Shown one piece after another: positions 51,169 through 60,002 of a stretch of 64,000 nucleotides of DNA (positions are counted from its first letter, which is position 1; each line of letters starts with the position of its first letter). Origin of the DNA: Micromonospora zingiberis (GTDB taxonomy: Bacteria; Actinomycetota; Actinomycetes; Mycobacteriales; Micromonosporaceae); the NCBI RefSeq assembly GCF_004331455.1, contig NZ_SJJR01000001.1:310001-374000 (forward strand), in the 5' to 3' direction. Below the pieces are notes generated by a model. That model had not been told where the DNA came from and ran no database searches. It worked only from the letters and a program-made list of their open reading frames with translations. Position numbers and translations under genes: made by a program.

Positions 51169-51240
51169 ACGGCTCCCCCGACGACCGGGTTAACACGGCT
51201 CCCCCGACGACGGGGTTGACGCGGCTCAGCCGACGACGGG
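51163..51240. repeat. 26-bp tandem repeat x3 at the 3' end of the GNAT gene
   Basis: Units at 51163-51188, 51189-51214 and 51215-51240, each GTTAAC/GTTGAC + ACGGCTC... + CCGACGAC(C/G)GG. The last unit contains the GNAT stop codon and final codons; the other two are downstream copies. The first overlaps the GTTAAC edge of the 52-bp repeat. Confidence 0.85.
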
Positions 51241-51723
51241 GCTGCGCCGTTCCAACAGCACGACATCGCGCCAGCGGCCATGGTGGCGGCCCACCCGCTG
51301 CCGGACGCCGACCACCCGGAAACCCGCCCGGTCGTGCAGCGCCAGGCTGGCGAGGTTCTCCGGAAACACACCGGACTGGATGGTCCAGATGCCCGCCGCC
51401 TCGGTCGAGGTGATCAGACCGTCGAGCAGCAGCCGGGCCACGCCCCGCCCCCGCGCCGCCGGGTCGACGTAGACGGAGTGCTCCACCACCCCGGCGTACA
51501 CCGGCCGGGTCGAGGTGGGCGAGACGGCGATCCAGCCGAGCAGCGTTGCCTCGCCGTCGACCGCCACCAGCCGGTGCGCCGGCAACCGCCCGGCGTCGAA
51601 GGACGCCCAGTCGGGCGCGAGCGTCTCGAAGCTGGCCTGCCCGCCGTCCAAACCGGCCTGGTAGATGGCCAGCACCCGGTCGGCGTCGGCGGCGGTCATC
51701 GGCCGCAGCACCACGTCGACCAT
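51226..51723 (-). CDS. GNAT acetyltransferase, phosphinothricin acetyltransferase-like
   Basis: 165 residues. The acetyl-CoA loop is ARGRGVARLLLDGL, with N-terminal VVLRPMTAADADRVLAIYQAG and C-terminal HDRAGFRVVGVRQRVGRHHGRWRDVVLLER, which is characteristic of the PAT/Bar-like group that acetylates phosphinothricin or amino-acid-like amines. The substrate here is unknown. ATG 51723 begins the domain; the frame is open to 51837. Divergent from the two-component system. Confidence 0.85.
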   Translation of the reverse strand: MVDVVLRPMTAADADRVLAIYQAGLDGGQASFETLAPDWASFDAGRLPAHRLVAVDGEATLLGWIAVSPTSTRPVYAGVVEHSVYVDPAARGRGVARLLLDGLITSTEAAGIWTIQSGVFPENLASLALHDRAGFRVVGVRQRVGRHHGRWRDVVLLERRSPVVG

Positions 51724-51874
51724 CGGCCACCCCGTTCGGCACACCACCTGGATCAGCGACGGCCACCGTTGAACTGCCCGTCGGCGCCTCACCGTACTCC
51801 TGCACGCCCGCACCTGCCCGCGGCGCCGCACGGGCACCGGACGCCGGGCACGACATACGTGAAGAGGGTGTGGG

Positions 51875-52543
51875 ATGGACGTGCTGCTGGTCGAGGACGA
51901 CGACTCGATCGCCGAACCGCTGGTCGAGGGGCTGGCCCGCTACGGCATCAGCGCGCGGCGGGTGGTCACCGGCGCGGCGGCGCTCACCGCCGCGCCCACC
52001 GACATGGTGCTGCTCGACCTGGGGCTGCCGGACATCGACGGCATCGAGGTCTGCCGGGCGTTGCGCCGCTCCACCGACGTCCCCGTCATCATGTTGACCG
52101 CGCGGGGCGGCGAGGCCGACCGGGTGCTGGGCCTGGAACTGGGTGCGGACGACTACCTGGCCAAACCGTTCAGCCTGCGCGAGCTGGTGGCCCGCATGCA
52201 CGCGGTCCGCCGGCGCACCCACCCGGCCGACGGTACGGCGGCGCCTGAGCGTACGCAGCAGGTGGGCGAACTGGTCATCGACCACCGCACCCGGCAGGTA
52301 CGGCTGCACGGCCTGCCGGTCGCGTTGGCCCCGAAGGAGTACGACCTGCTGGTCGCCCTGGCCACCGATCCGGGTGCCGTGCTGACCCGGCGCGCCCTGC
52401 TGGAAACCGTGTGGTCGCCGAACTTCTTCGGCCGGGGCAAGACGCTCGACTTCCACGTCGCCTCGCTGCGGCGCAAGCTCGGCGATCCGGCCTGGGTGAC
52501 GACCGTGCGAGGGGTGGGTTTCCGGCTCGGCGTGGCCTGCTGA
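51875..52543 (+). CDS. OmpR-family response regulator
   Basis: 222 residues. Receiver: EDDDS start, phospho-acceptor Asp in DMVLLDLGLPD, switch Thr in VIMLTARG and Lys in LAKPFS. DNA-binding winged helix with KEYDLLVALATDPGAVLTRRALLETVW and VTTVRGVGFRL. The adjacent kinase gene starts 7 bp after the stop. Confidence 0.94.
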   Translation: MDVLLVEDDDSIAEPLVEGLARYGISARRVVTGAAALTAAPTDMVLLDLGLPDIDGIEVCRALRRSTDVPVIMLTARGGEADRVLGLELGADDYLAKPFSLRELVARMHAVRRRTHPADGTAAPERTQQVGELVIDHRTRQVRLHGLPVALAPKEYDLLVALATDPGAVLTRRALLETVWSPNFFGRGKTLDFHVASLRRKLGDPAWVTTVRGVGFRLGVAC

Positions 52544-52550
52544 TCCGCAG

Positions 52551-54071
52551 ATGGTCCGCCGGCTCCTGGTCACCTATCTCAGCTTCGCGTTACTCATCCT
52601 GGTGGCGCTCGCCGTGCCGCTCGGCTACGTGTACCAGCGCGGCGAACAGCAGCGCGTGTTCGGGCACCTCGAACACGACGCGGAGGTGCTCGCCGCCTTC
52701 GTCGACACCGCACTCGACCAACAGCAGCGGGACCAGATCGACCTGCTGGCCGAGGAGTCCGCTCGGCGGTGGAACGGTGAGGTCGACATCGTCGACGGCA
52801 GCGGCACGTTGCTGGCGACGACCCGCCAGGATCTGCCCGCGGCCGCCGCGCTGGCCTCGGCGGTCAACCTCTCCGCCGTGGCCGGTGGGCGGGTGAGCAG
52901 CGGAATCCGTACCTCAGGTGGGGTGCCGACGATGTGGGTCGCGGTGCCGATCCATCCCGGCAAGCCGGACCAGGGCGCGCTGCTGTTCAGTGCCCCGACC
53001 GGGCCGATGACCGCCCGCATCCACCAGTTCTGGTCGGTGCTGGCCGGCGTCGCGGTGGTCGTACTCGCGGCCGTGGCGGTGGTGGCTGTCGCCCTGGCCC
53101 GCTGGTTCGGCCGGCCGGTACGGGAACTGGAGCGGGCCACCCGGCGACTGGCCGACGGGCAGATGTCGCCGACGGCCCCCGGCGGACCACCCGAGCTGCG
53201 CCGACTGGCGGCCACCTTCAACGCCACCGCCACCCGGTTGCAGGAGCTGATCGCCGCCCACCAGTCGTTCGTCGGTCACGCCTCACATCAGCTCCGCACA
53301 CCGCTGGCGGCGCTGCGGCTCCGGCTGGAGAACCTCGAACCCGACATCGGCGCGGCCGGCGAGGCGAACCTGCGGGCCGCCCTGGTGGAGACCGACCGGC
53401 TGGCCCGACTGGTCGACACCCTGCTGGAGATGACCCGCAGCGCGCACCCGGTGCAGCCCGGTGAACCGGTGGGGTTGGCCGCCGTGGTGGCGACCCGGAT
53501 CGAGTCCTGGCTGCCGCTGGCCGCCGACCGGTCGGTGACGCTGCGGGTGCGGGGATCGGAGCAGGAGTACGCCTGGGCGCTGCCCGGCGCCGTGGAGCAG
53601 ATCCTGGACAACCTGCTGGCCAACGCGCTGGTCGTGGCCCCGTGCGGCAGTACGGTGACCGTCTCGTGGGGCCCGGCGAGCGACGGTGGGGGTGTCGAAC
53701 TGCGGGTCACCGATGCCGGGCCCGGGCTCAGCGCCGCGCAGCGTACGCAGGCGTTCGAACCGTTCTGGCGGGCGCCCGGCGCACCTTCGGGCGGCACCGG
53801 GCTCGGGCTGGCGCTGGTCCGCAAGCTCGCGGTGGCCTGCGGCGGGTCGGCGCGCCTGGACGCGACGGACGGCCCGGGGGTGGCCGCCGTGGTGTCGCTG
53901 CCGGCGGCGCAGTGCCAGGAATCGGCCAGGGCCCGGCCAGAGTTCGGCCGGGGGCTGAGCCCGCTGGCCCCGGCCGCGCGTACTCCGGGTCGTCAGCAGC
54001 CGATCGGCGTCGGGTCCGCACGGGCTCACGGCACGGCAGAAGTGCACCCCCTCGGAGGTCAGGATGCGTAG
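52551..54071 (+). CDS. HAMP-containing sensor histidine kinase
   Basis: 506 residues: membrane helix (4-25), an extracytoplasmic sensor (~28-155), second helix (LAGVAVVVLAAVAVVAVALARWF), HAMP, HisKA with the phospho-His in GHASHQLRTPLAALRL, and HATPase (DNLLANALVVAP, DAGPGLS, GGTGLGLALVRKLA). The last ~55 residues, beyond the ATPase domain, are low-complexity and extend to an overlap with the PepSY gene. Partner of the upstream regulator. Confidence 0.93.
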   Translation: MVRRLLVTYLSFALLILVALAVPLGYVYQRGEQQRVFGHLEHDAEVLAAFVDTALDQQQRDQIDLLAEESARRWNGEVDIVDGSGTLLATTRQDLPAAAALASAVNLSAVAGGRVSSGIRTSGGVPTMWVAVPIHPGKPDQGALLFSAPTGPMTARIHQFWSVLAGVAVVVLAAVAVVAVALARWFGRPVRELERATRRLADGQMSPTAPGGPPELRRLAATFNATATRLQELIAAHQSFVGHASHQLRTPLAALRLRLENLEPDIGAAGEANLRAALVETDRLARLVDTLLEMTRSAHPVQPGEPVGLAAVVATRIESWLPLAADRSVTLRVRGSEQEYAWALPGAVEQILDNLLANALVVAPCGSTVTVSWGPASDGGGVELRVTDAGPGLSAAQRTQAFEPFWRAPGAPSGGTGLGLALVRKLAVACGGSARLDATDGPGVAAVVSLPAAQCQESARARPEFGRGLSPLAPAARTPGRQQPIGVGSARAHGTAEVHPLGGQDA

Positions 54072-54417
54072 AGCAGTGCTGGTCGCGGTCACCGTCGCCG
54101 GTGTCGCCGTCCCGTTGATCGCCGGTACCGCGTTGGCCACCGCCAAGGACTCCCGGCAGCGGGTCGGCACGGGGTCCGGCGCGAGCTTCGAGATCGAGAT
54201 CGATCCACGGTTGGACGCGAAGTTCGGGCCACGGCCGGTCAACGCCGTACAGGCCGCCGAGATCGTCACCCGCCAGTTCGTCGGGGCCCGGGTGATCGAG
54301 GCCGAACTGGACGAACGCGACGGAGGCCCGATCTGGGAGATGGAGTTCGTCTTCGGCGGCCGGGAACGCGAGGTCGACGTGGACGCCGTGACCGGGGCGA
54401 TCCTCGACGACGACTGA
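54064..54417 (+). CDS. Secreted PepSY-domain protein
   Basis: 117 residues with a signal peptide (RRAVLVAVTVAGVAVPLIAGTALA) and a PepSY domain (AVQAAEIVTRQFVGARVIEAELDERDGGPIWEMEFVFGGREREVDVDAVTGAILDDD). The ATG overlaps the kinase stop by 8 bp, so it is coupled to the two-component system and may be its extracytoplasmic accessory or output. PepSY domains often inhibit proteases or bind metal or peptide. Confidence 0.85.
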   Translation: MRRAVLVAVTVAGVAVPLIAGTALATAKDSRQRVGTGSGASFEIEIDPRLDAKFGPRPVNAVQAAEIVTRQFVGARVIEAELDERDGGPIWEMEFVFGGREREVDVDAVTGAILDDD

Positions 54418-54429
54418 TCCGCGCGGCAC

Positions 54430-54472
54430 GGCGGGCCACCCGTGCGGAACGACTCCGGGTGGGTGGCCCGCC
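54430..54472. terminator. Bidirectional terminator hairpin
   Basis: GGCGGGCCACCC (54430-54441) pairs with GGGTGGCCCGCC (54461-54472) over 12 bp between the PepSY stop (54417) and the convergent glycosyltransferase stop (54482). Confidence 0.85.
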
Positions 54473-54481
54473 GCGCGACGG

Positions 54482-55663
54482 TCAGCGTTCGGTGAGGAAC
54501 TCCTCCACCGCGTCCGCCGCCCTGCCGGTTCCGCCGTTCGCCCGTACCTCGGACCGGATCTCGGTCAACCGGCCGCGCACCAGCGCGTCGTCGGCGACCG
54601 CGTCCACCGCGGCGCGCAGCGTCTCGGCGCTGACCTCCTCGGCGGGCAGCAGCCGGCCGACACCGGCCTCGACCAACTGCTGCGCGTTGCCGAACTGGTC
54701 GACCGCCTGCGGGATCGCGACCGTGGGCACACCGAACCAGAGGGCCTCGGTGCAGCCGCCCATGCCCGCGTGGGTGACGAAGGCCGCCGCGTGGGCCAGC
54801 ACCACCAGCTGCGGCACCCGGCGATGCACCTCGACGTTGCCCGGCAACGGCCCCAGATCAGCCGGATCGACCTTGTCACCGATGGCCAGTACGACCTGCC
54901 ACGGCGAGTCGGCGATCCCGTCCAGGCAGGCCCGGTAGACCGGCAGTTGGTCGTTGTACGCCGTACCGAAGGAGACCAGCAGGACCGGTCGCCCGTCGGT
55001 GGGCGGCGCCCACCCCGGCTCGGTGAGCCGGTCCGGGTCCAGGCACGGGCCGACGAACCGGACCGCGTCCGGCACCCGGTCGGCGTACGGCTGCATCACC
55101 CGCGGGATGAGCGACAGCACCTGCTTCGGGAAGGTCACGAAGGTACGCGCGTCCTCGTGGATTCCGTTGGCGGCCAGCCAGGCGTCGAAGGTGGCGTAGT
55201 AGTCCCGCCCGGTGGGCGAGGCCGCCAGTGCGGTGAAGAAGTCGGCCATGTCCTGCTCGTAGCCGGTCCAGGCGACCATCGTCGGGGACAGTTGCACCGC
55301 CGGCACACCGTACCGGGCGCCGAGCAGCGGGCCGGCCAGCCCGCCGATGTCGTAGAGCACCAGGTCCGGCCGGTCCGCGTCGTAGTGTGCGGTGAGCCTC
55401 GGCAGCACCGCGATGGCCTCGTCGAGGAACACCCGCATCGCGGTGGCCGGATCCTCCGGCCACGCGGTGTCGCCCTGGGGCAGGATCGACGGGTGGGCGA
55501 TCGGTTCGGCGCCGGTCGGTGCGACCAGGCCGGTGAGCGGTTGGCCGACCACGTAGGTCACCCGGTGTCCCCGGTCGACCAGTTCGCGGATCAGCGACAA
55601 CGAGGGGTAGATGTGGCTGGGTGCGGTGCAGCCAACCATGGCGATATGAGCTGGTTTACGCAT
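54482..55663 (-). CDS. Macrolide-type (MGT/OleD-like) glycosyltransferase
   Basis: 393 residues, GT-B fold of family 1: N-terminal MVGCTAPSHIYPSLSLIRELVDRGHRVTYV, and a C-terminal nucleotide-sugar motif THAGMGGCTEALWFGVPTVAIPQAVDQFGNAQQL. Such enzymes glycosylate macrolides, flavonoids or other small acceptors and can confer self-resistance. No biosynthetic cluster is adjacent. ATG 55663 (MRKPAHIAM) is used; the frame extends to 55738. Confidence 0.88.
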   Translation of the reverse strand: MRKPAHIAMVGCTAPSHIYPSLSLIRELVDRGHRVTYVVGQPLTGLVAPTGAEPIAHPSILPQGDTAWPEDPATAMRVFLDEAIAVLPRLTAHYDADRPDLVLYDIGGLAGPLLGARYGVPAVQLSPTMVAWTGYEQDMADFFTALAASPTGRDYYATFDAWLAANGIHEDARTFVTFPKQVLSLIPRVMQPYADRVPDAVRFVGPCLDPDRLTEPGWAPPTDGRPVLLVSFGTAYNDQLPVYRACLDGIADSPWQVVLAIGDKVDPADLGPLPGNVEVHRRVPQLVVLAHAAAFVTHAGMGGCTEALWFGVPTVAIPQAVDQFGNAQQLVEAGVGRLLPAEEVSAETLRAAVDAVADDALVRGRLTEIRSEVRANGGTGRAADAVEEFLTER

Positions 55664-55890
55664 CTGAGACAGGTCCCGTCGAATCGGAGGAGAAGAGTCA
55701 TCCGACAGGCGACACGACGCGGAGCGGACCCGGGCCACTCACCTCAGCGAGGGCGGCATCGGGCCGACGAGATTCCGGTCGACGGACGACCGGAGCGAAG
55801 CGCCGCCTCAGGCGGAACGCAGGCGCACGTACGCGATGATCACGCGTCCGACCGTAGTGCCCCGGAGCAGACCGGTCAAACCGTCGTCGC

Positions 55891-55920
55891 TTGTGGGCCG
55901 TGATCGCCGGCCGGTACTGT
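55891..55920 (+). promoter_or_regulatory. Candidate promoter for the GH95 gene
   Basis: TTGTGG (55891-55896) and TACTGT (55915-55920) are spaced 18 bp, giving an expected transcription start near 55927-55930, exactly where the in-frame GH95 coding begins. A leaderless message with a non-canonical start (ATA 55928 or GTC 55931) is therefore possible. The rest of the 264-bp gap 55664-55927 shows nothing recognisable. Confidence 0.4.
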
Positions 55921-56017
55921 CCGGCCAATAGTCACCGAACCGCCCCCGACCGGTCCGCCCGCCGCACCGCCGCCCACGGCCCCCAGCGGGCATACGCTCT
56001 GGTACCAGCGGCCGGCC

Positions 56018-58165
56018 GTGGACTGGCAGTCCCAGGCACTGCCGATCGGCAACGGTCGCCTCGGCGCGATGCTCTTCGGCCAACCCGACCACGAGCGGAT
56101 CCAGTTCAACGAACAGAGCCTGTGGGGCGGGGTCAACGACTACGACAACGCCCTGGCCGGGCAACCCGACGAGGTGTTCGACCCGAGCACGACCGGCTTC
56201 GGCTCGTACCGGGCCTTCGGTGACCTCCACCTCCGGTTCCGCGCCCCGCACCAGCAGCCGGTCGACTACCAGCGGGCGCTCGATCTCGAATCCGGCATCC
56301 ACACCACCCGCTTCGGCTCCCCCGGGCGGCAGGTCCTACGGGAGGCGTTCGCCAGCCGTACCGCCGATCTGCTGGTCTTCCGCTACCAGGCCGAGCAGAC
56401 CGAGGCGCTCGACTGCGACATCACCCTCGTCAGTGCGCAGGCGGCGACCGCGACCGCCGACGGCCCGGCCCGGACCATCTCCTTTGCCGGCACGCTGGGA
56501 AACGGCCTGCGACACGCCGCCGTGCTGCGCGTGGCCGCGACCGACGGGCAGGTCACCGCCCACGGCTGCCACCTGCGGGTACGGTCGGCGACGCAGCTGA
56601 CGCTGCTGTTGGACGCGCGTACCGACTACCGGCTCGACGCGGCCACGCGGTGGCGGGGACCGGCCCCGGAGCCGGTCGCCCGCGCGACGGTCGACGCGGC
56701 GGCCGGACAGCCCTATCCGGCGCTGCGCGCGGTCCACCTGGCACAGTGCAACGCGGTGGCCAGCCGGGTCCGGGTGACCTGGGGCGCCAGCGCCGACGAC
56801 GTCGTAGCACTGCCGACGGACGTACGGCTGGCCCGGTACCGCGCGGGCGGCGCCGACCCGGGCCTCGAGCAGACCATGTTCGTCCTCGGCCGGTACCTGC
56901 TGCACAGTTCCTCCCGACCGGGTGGCCTGCCGGCCAACCTGCAAGGGCTGTGGAACGACAGCAACCAGCCACCATGGGCGGCGGACTACCACACGAACAT
57001 CAACGTCCAGATGACCTACTGGTGCGCCGAGACCACCGACCTCGGCGACAGCCACCAGGCGCTCGTCGAGTTCGTACGGCAGGTGGCGGTGCCGAGCCGG
57101 GTCGCCACCCGCAACGCCTTCGGCGCCGGTACCCGGGGCTGGACGGCACGCACGAGCCAGAGCATCTTCGGCGGCAACGCGTGGGAGTGGAACACCGTCG
57201 CCAGCGCCTGGTACGCGCAACACCTCTACGAACACTGGGCCTTCGGTCAGGACGCCGGCTACCTGCGGAACACCGCATACCCGATGATCAAGGAGATCTG
57301 CCAGTTCTGGCAGGACCGGCTGGTCGACGACGGCTCCGGTCACCTCGTCGCGCCGCAGGGGTGGTCGCCGGAGCACGGCCCCCGCGAGGACGGCGTGCCG
57401 TACGACCACCAGATCATCTGGGACCTGTTCCAGAACTATCTCGACTGTGCCACCGCCCTCGACGTCGACCCCGAATACCAGGCCACCGTCGCCGACCTGC
57501 AATCCCGTCTCGCGCCGAACCGGATCGGGCGGTGGGGCCAACTCCAGGAGTGGCGGACCGACCGGGACGACCCGGACGACGTGCACCGGCACACCTCACA
57601 CCTGTTCGCGGTCTTCCCCGGCCGGCAGATCACCCCCGCCGGGTCACCGGAGTTCGCGGCCGCCGCCCTGGTGTCGCTCAAGGCCCGGTGCGGGGCCCGC
57701 GACGGCAGCCCGACCAGCGACACCACCGTCTCCGGCGACAGCCGCCGGTCGTGGACCTGGCCCTGGCGGGCGGCGCTGTTCGCCCGCCTCGGCGCGGCGG
57801 AGCCGGCGTGGTACATGCTGCGTGGCCTGCTGCGACACAACACGCTGGACAACCTGCTGTGCACCCATCCACCGATGCAGTTGGACGGCAACTTCGGCAT
57901 CACCGCGGCGATCGCCGAGATGCTGCTGCACAGTCACCAGGGCACCATCCACCTCCTGCCGGCGCTGCCCCGGCACTGGGCCGACGGCTCGTTCCACGGC
58001 CTGCGTGCCCGGGGCGGCTACCGGGTCAGCTGCGTCTGGCGCGCCGGCCGGGTCACGGACTTCACGGTCGTGGCCGACCGCACCGCCCGCCGCGACCCGA
58101 TCGTGGTCCGGGTGAACGGCGGGGACGTGCTGGTAGAGCCGGCGATGCCGCCGCCGCGCCCCTGA
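56018..58165 (+). CDS. GH95 alpha-L-fucosidase-like glycoside hydrolase
   Basis: 715 residues from GTG 56018. It reads LPIGNGRLGAMLFG, RIQFNEQSLWGG, then HTNINVQMTYWCAETTDL with the Asn pair of GH95, WEWNTVASAWYAQHLYEHW, and WTWPWRAALFARLG. Members cleave alpha-1,2-L-fucosides or alpha-L-galactosides. The conserved N-terminal HTLWYQRPAV lies in frame upstream of GTG 56018, but the open frame back to the TGA at about 55901 contains no ATG, GTG, TTG or CTG. The true start may be ATA 55928/GTC 55931, or the gene lost its 5' codons. No signal peptide is visible, so it is probably intracellular. It faces the L-fucose-type catabolic genes. Confidence 0.85.
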   Translation: MDWQSQALPIGNGRLGAMLFGQPDHERIQFNEQSLWGGVNDYDNALAGQPDEVFDPSTTGFGSYRAFGDLHLRFRAPHQQPVDYQRALDLESGIHTTRFGSPGRQVLREAFASRTADLLVFRYQAEQTEALDCDITLVSAQAATATADGPARTISFAGTLGNGLRHAAVLRVAATDGQVTAHGCHLRVRSATQLTLLLDARTDYRLDAATRWRGPAPEPVARATVDAAAGQPYPALRAVHLAQCNAVASRVRVTWGASADDVVALPTDVRLARYRAGGADPGLEQTMFVLGRYLLHSSSRPGGLPANLQGLWNDSNQPPWAADYHTNINVQMTYWCAETTDLGDSHQALVEFVRQVAVPSRVATRNAFGAGTRGWTARTSQSIFGGNAWEWNTVASAWYAQHLYEHWAFGQDAGYLRNTAYPMIKEICQFWQDRLVDDGSGHLVAPQGWSPEHGPREDGVPYDHQIIWDLFQNYLDCATALDVDPEYQATVADLQSRLAPNRIGRWGQLQEWRTDRDDPDDVHRHTSHLFAVFPGRQITPAGSPEFAAAALVSLKARCGARDGSPTSDTTVSGDSRRSWTWPWRAALFARLGAAEPAWYMLRGLLRHNTLDNLLCTHPPMQLDGNFGITAAIAEMLLHSHQGTIHLLPALPRHWADGSFHGLRARGGYRVSCVWRAGRVTDFTVVADRTARRDPIVVRVNGGDVLVEPAMPPPRP

Positions 58166-58217
58166 CGCCATCTTTCTGACGCCATGGTTCTGACGGCGTG
58201 GCCCTGACGCCGTGGCC
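58162..58217. repeat. 14-bp tandem repeat x4
   Basis: CTGACGCC(A/G)T-type units at 58162, 58176, 58190 and 58204; the first contains the GH95 stop TGA. They fill the gap to the aldo/keto reductase stop at 58226, where CCTGAGGCTTCAGG forms a small near-palindrome. Confidence 0.8.
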
Positions 58218-58225
58218 CTGAGGCT

Positions 58226-59194
58226 TCAGGAATCCAGCAGTCCCTCGGCCACCAGGTCGTCCCAGAGCGCGTCGGGCACCGGCTTGGCGAGCAGTTCCAC
58301 GTTGCGGGCGACCTGCTCGACACTCTTCACCCCGACGACCACGGTCGCGACTGCCGGGTGCCGGGCCACGAAGGCCAGAGCCGCCTGGGGCAACGTCACC
58401 CCGTGCCGCCGGCACGTCGCCGCGATCCGGACCGCCCGGTCGTACACCGGTTGCGGCACCGGGCGGTAGTCGTACATCCGGCCCGGTTCCTCGGTGGCGA
58501 GCACACCGCTGTTGAAGACACCGGCGGCGAGCACCGACACCCCGCGCTCCTGGCAGCTGGGCAGCAGGCGCTCCTGCGCCGACTGGTCGAGCAGCGTGTA
58601 CCGACCGGCGAGCATGACCGTGTCGATGTCGGTCTCGACCACGAACCGGTGCAGCATCTGCCACTGGTTCATGCCGACGCCGATGGCACCCACCACGCCC
58701 TGCTCGCGCAGCTCGTGCAATGCCGGGTACGCCTCCTCGACCGCCTGCCGCCAGTGGTCGTCGGGATCGTGCAGCAGCACCACGTCGACCCGGTCGAGTC
58801 CGAGCCGGTCGAGGCTGGACTCCAGCGACCTGCGTACCCCGTCGGCGCTGAAGTCCCATTCGCGGACATGGTCGGCCGGGACGTCGAACCCGCCCTCGTC
58901 GTCGCGCAGGTGCGCGGTCTGCGGCGAGGGCACCAGCAGCCGACCGACCTTCGTGGACACCGTGTACTCGGCGCGCGGCCGACCGGCCAGCGCGGCGCCG
59001 AGCCGGCGTTCGGACAGGCCGAGGCCGTAGTGCGGGGCGGTGTCGAAGTAGCGGATGCCCGCATCCCAGGCGGCCTCGACGGCGCGGTACGCCGCCTGCT
59101 CCTGCACGGTCCGGTACAGGTTGCCGATCCCGGCCGCGCCGAAGCCGAGCTGACTGACCGGTACGTCTGACCCACCTAGCCGGGTACGTCTCAT
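58226..59194 (-). CDS. Aldo/keto reductase, L-fucose/D-threo-aldose dehydrogenase-like
   Basis: 322 residues. LGFGAAGIGNLYRTVQEQAA, IRYFDTAPHYGLGLSERRLG (catalytic Asp and Tyr), STKVG (Lys) and DVVLLHDPDD (His) define the D-threo-aldose 1-dehydrogenase subgroup. It would oxidise L-fucose to L-fuconolactone with NAD(P). Last gene of a leftward operon with the SDR and FAH genes upstream; the gap to the SDR stop is 16 bp. Confidence 0.85.
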   Translation of the reverse strand: MRRTRLGGSDVPVSQLGFGAAGIGNLYRTVQEQAAYRAVEAAWDAGIRYFDTAPHYGLGLSERRLGAALAGRPRAEYTVSTKVGRLLVPSPQTAHLRDDEGGFDVPADHVREWDFSADGVRRSLESSLDRLGLDRVDVVLLHDPDDHWRQAVEEAYPALHELREQGVVGAIGVGMNQWQMLHRFVVETDIDTVMLAGRYTLLDQSAQERLLPSCQERGVSVLAAGVFNSGVLATEEPGRMYDYRPVPQPVYDRAVRIAATCRRHGVTLPQAALAFVARHPAVATVVVGVKSVEQVARNVELLAKPVPDALWDDLVAEGLLDS

Positions 59195-59210
59195 GCCTAC
59201 CTGCCTCGAT

Positions 59211-60002
59211 TCACGGGTGGGGATGGTGGTCGGTACGCGCGGCCGTGGGGGCGGCCGGGCGCATCCGGAGTCCGTGCATTCCGCCGTCGACGGCGAGCAC
59301 GGTCCCGGTGGTGGCGGCGGCCAGCGGGCTGGCCAGATAGGCGACTGCGGCAGCGACCTCGGCGGGTGTGACCAGTCGCCCGATGGGCTGACGGGCGCGC
59401 AGCGCCACGAACTCGGCGGCCGGATCGGCGGCGGCGTCGACCAGCCGGCGTACCCACGGGGTGTCCACGGTGCCCGGGTTCACGCAGTTGACCCGGATGC
59501 CCTCACCGACGTGGTCGGCGGCCATGGCGAGGGTCAGCGCCTGCACCGCGCCCTTCGTCGCGCTGTACAGCGCCCGGCCGGGCAGGCCGGCGGTCGCCGC
59601 GATCGAGCAGGTGTTGACGATGGCGGCGGCCGAGGAGGCCCGCAAATAGGGCAGCGCCGCCCGGGTGACCCGGACGATGCCGACCACGTTGACGTCGTAC
59701 ACCCGGTGCCACTCGTCGTCCGGGTTCGCCTCGATGGTGCCCTGCGCGCCGGCACCGGCATTGTTGACCAGTACGTCGAGCCCGCCGAGCCGCGCCACGG
59801 CGGCCGTCACCGCCCTCGCCACGGAGTCCGCGTCGCTGACGTCGCACCCGATGGCGTGCAGCGGCGCCGGCACACCGGAGGGGTCGAGGTCGAGGCAGGC
59901 CACGGCGGCGCCCCGGTCGGCGAGCAGCCGGGCCACGGCCAGCCCGATGCCCGATCCCCCGCCGGTCACCACGGCGGCCAGCCCGGCGAACTCCCCGCTC
60001 AT
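59211..60002 (-). CDS. SDR dehydrogenase, 2-keto-3-deoxy-L-fuconate dehydrogenase-like
   Basis: 263 residues. Cofactor loop TGGGSGIGLAVA, structural NNAGAG, and catalytic Ser in NTCSIAAT and Tyr/Lys in YSATKGAVQ. Context with a FAH hydrolase and an aldose dehydrogenase points to oxidation of 2-keto-3-deoxy-L-fuconate to the 2,4-diketo acid, a step of non-phosphorylating L-fucose breakdown. The start overlaps the FAH stop by 4 bp. Confidence 0.82.
   Translation of the reverse strand: MSGEFAGLAAVVTGGGSGIGLAVARLLADRGAAVACLDLDPSGVPAPLHAIGCDVSDADSVARAVTAAVARLGGLDVLVNNAGAGAQGTIEANPDDEWHRVYDVNVVGIVRVTRAALPYLRASSAAAIVNTCSIAATAGLPGRALYSATKGAVQALTLAMAADHVGEGIRVNCVNPGTVDTPWVRRLVDAAADPAAEFVALRARQPIGRLVTPAEVAAAVAYLASPLAAATTGTVLAVDGGMHGLRMRPAAPTAARTDHHPHP

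Noticed and set aside
54482..55663. Part of a macrolide biosynthetic cluster
   Set aside because: No polyketide or sugar-biosynthesis genes are adjacent; only the glycosyltransferase is present.
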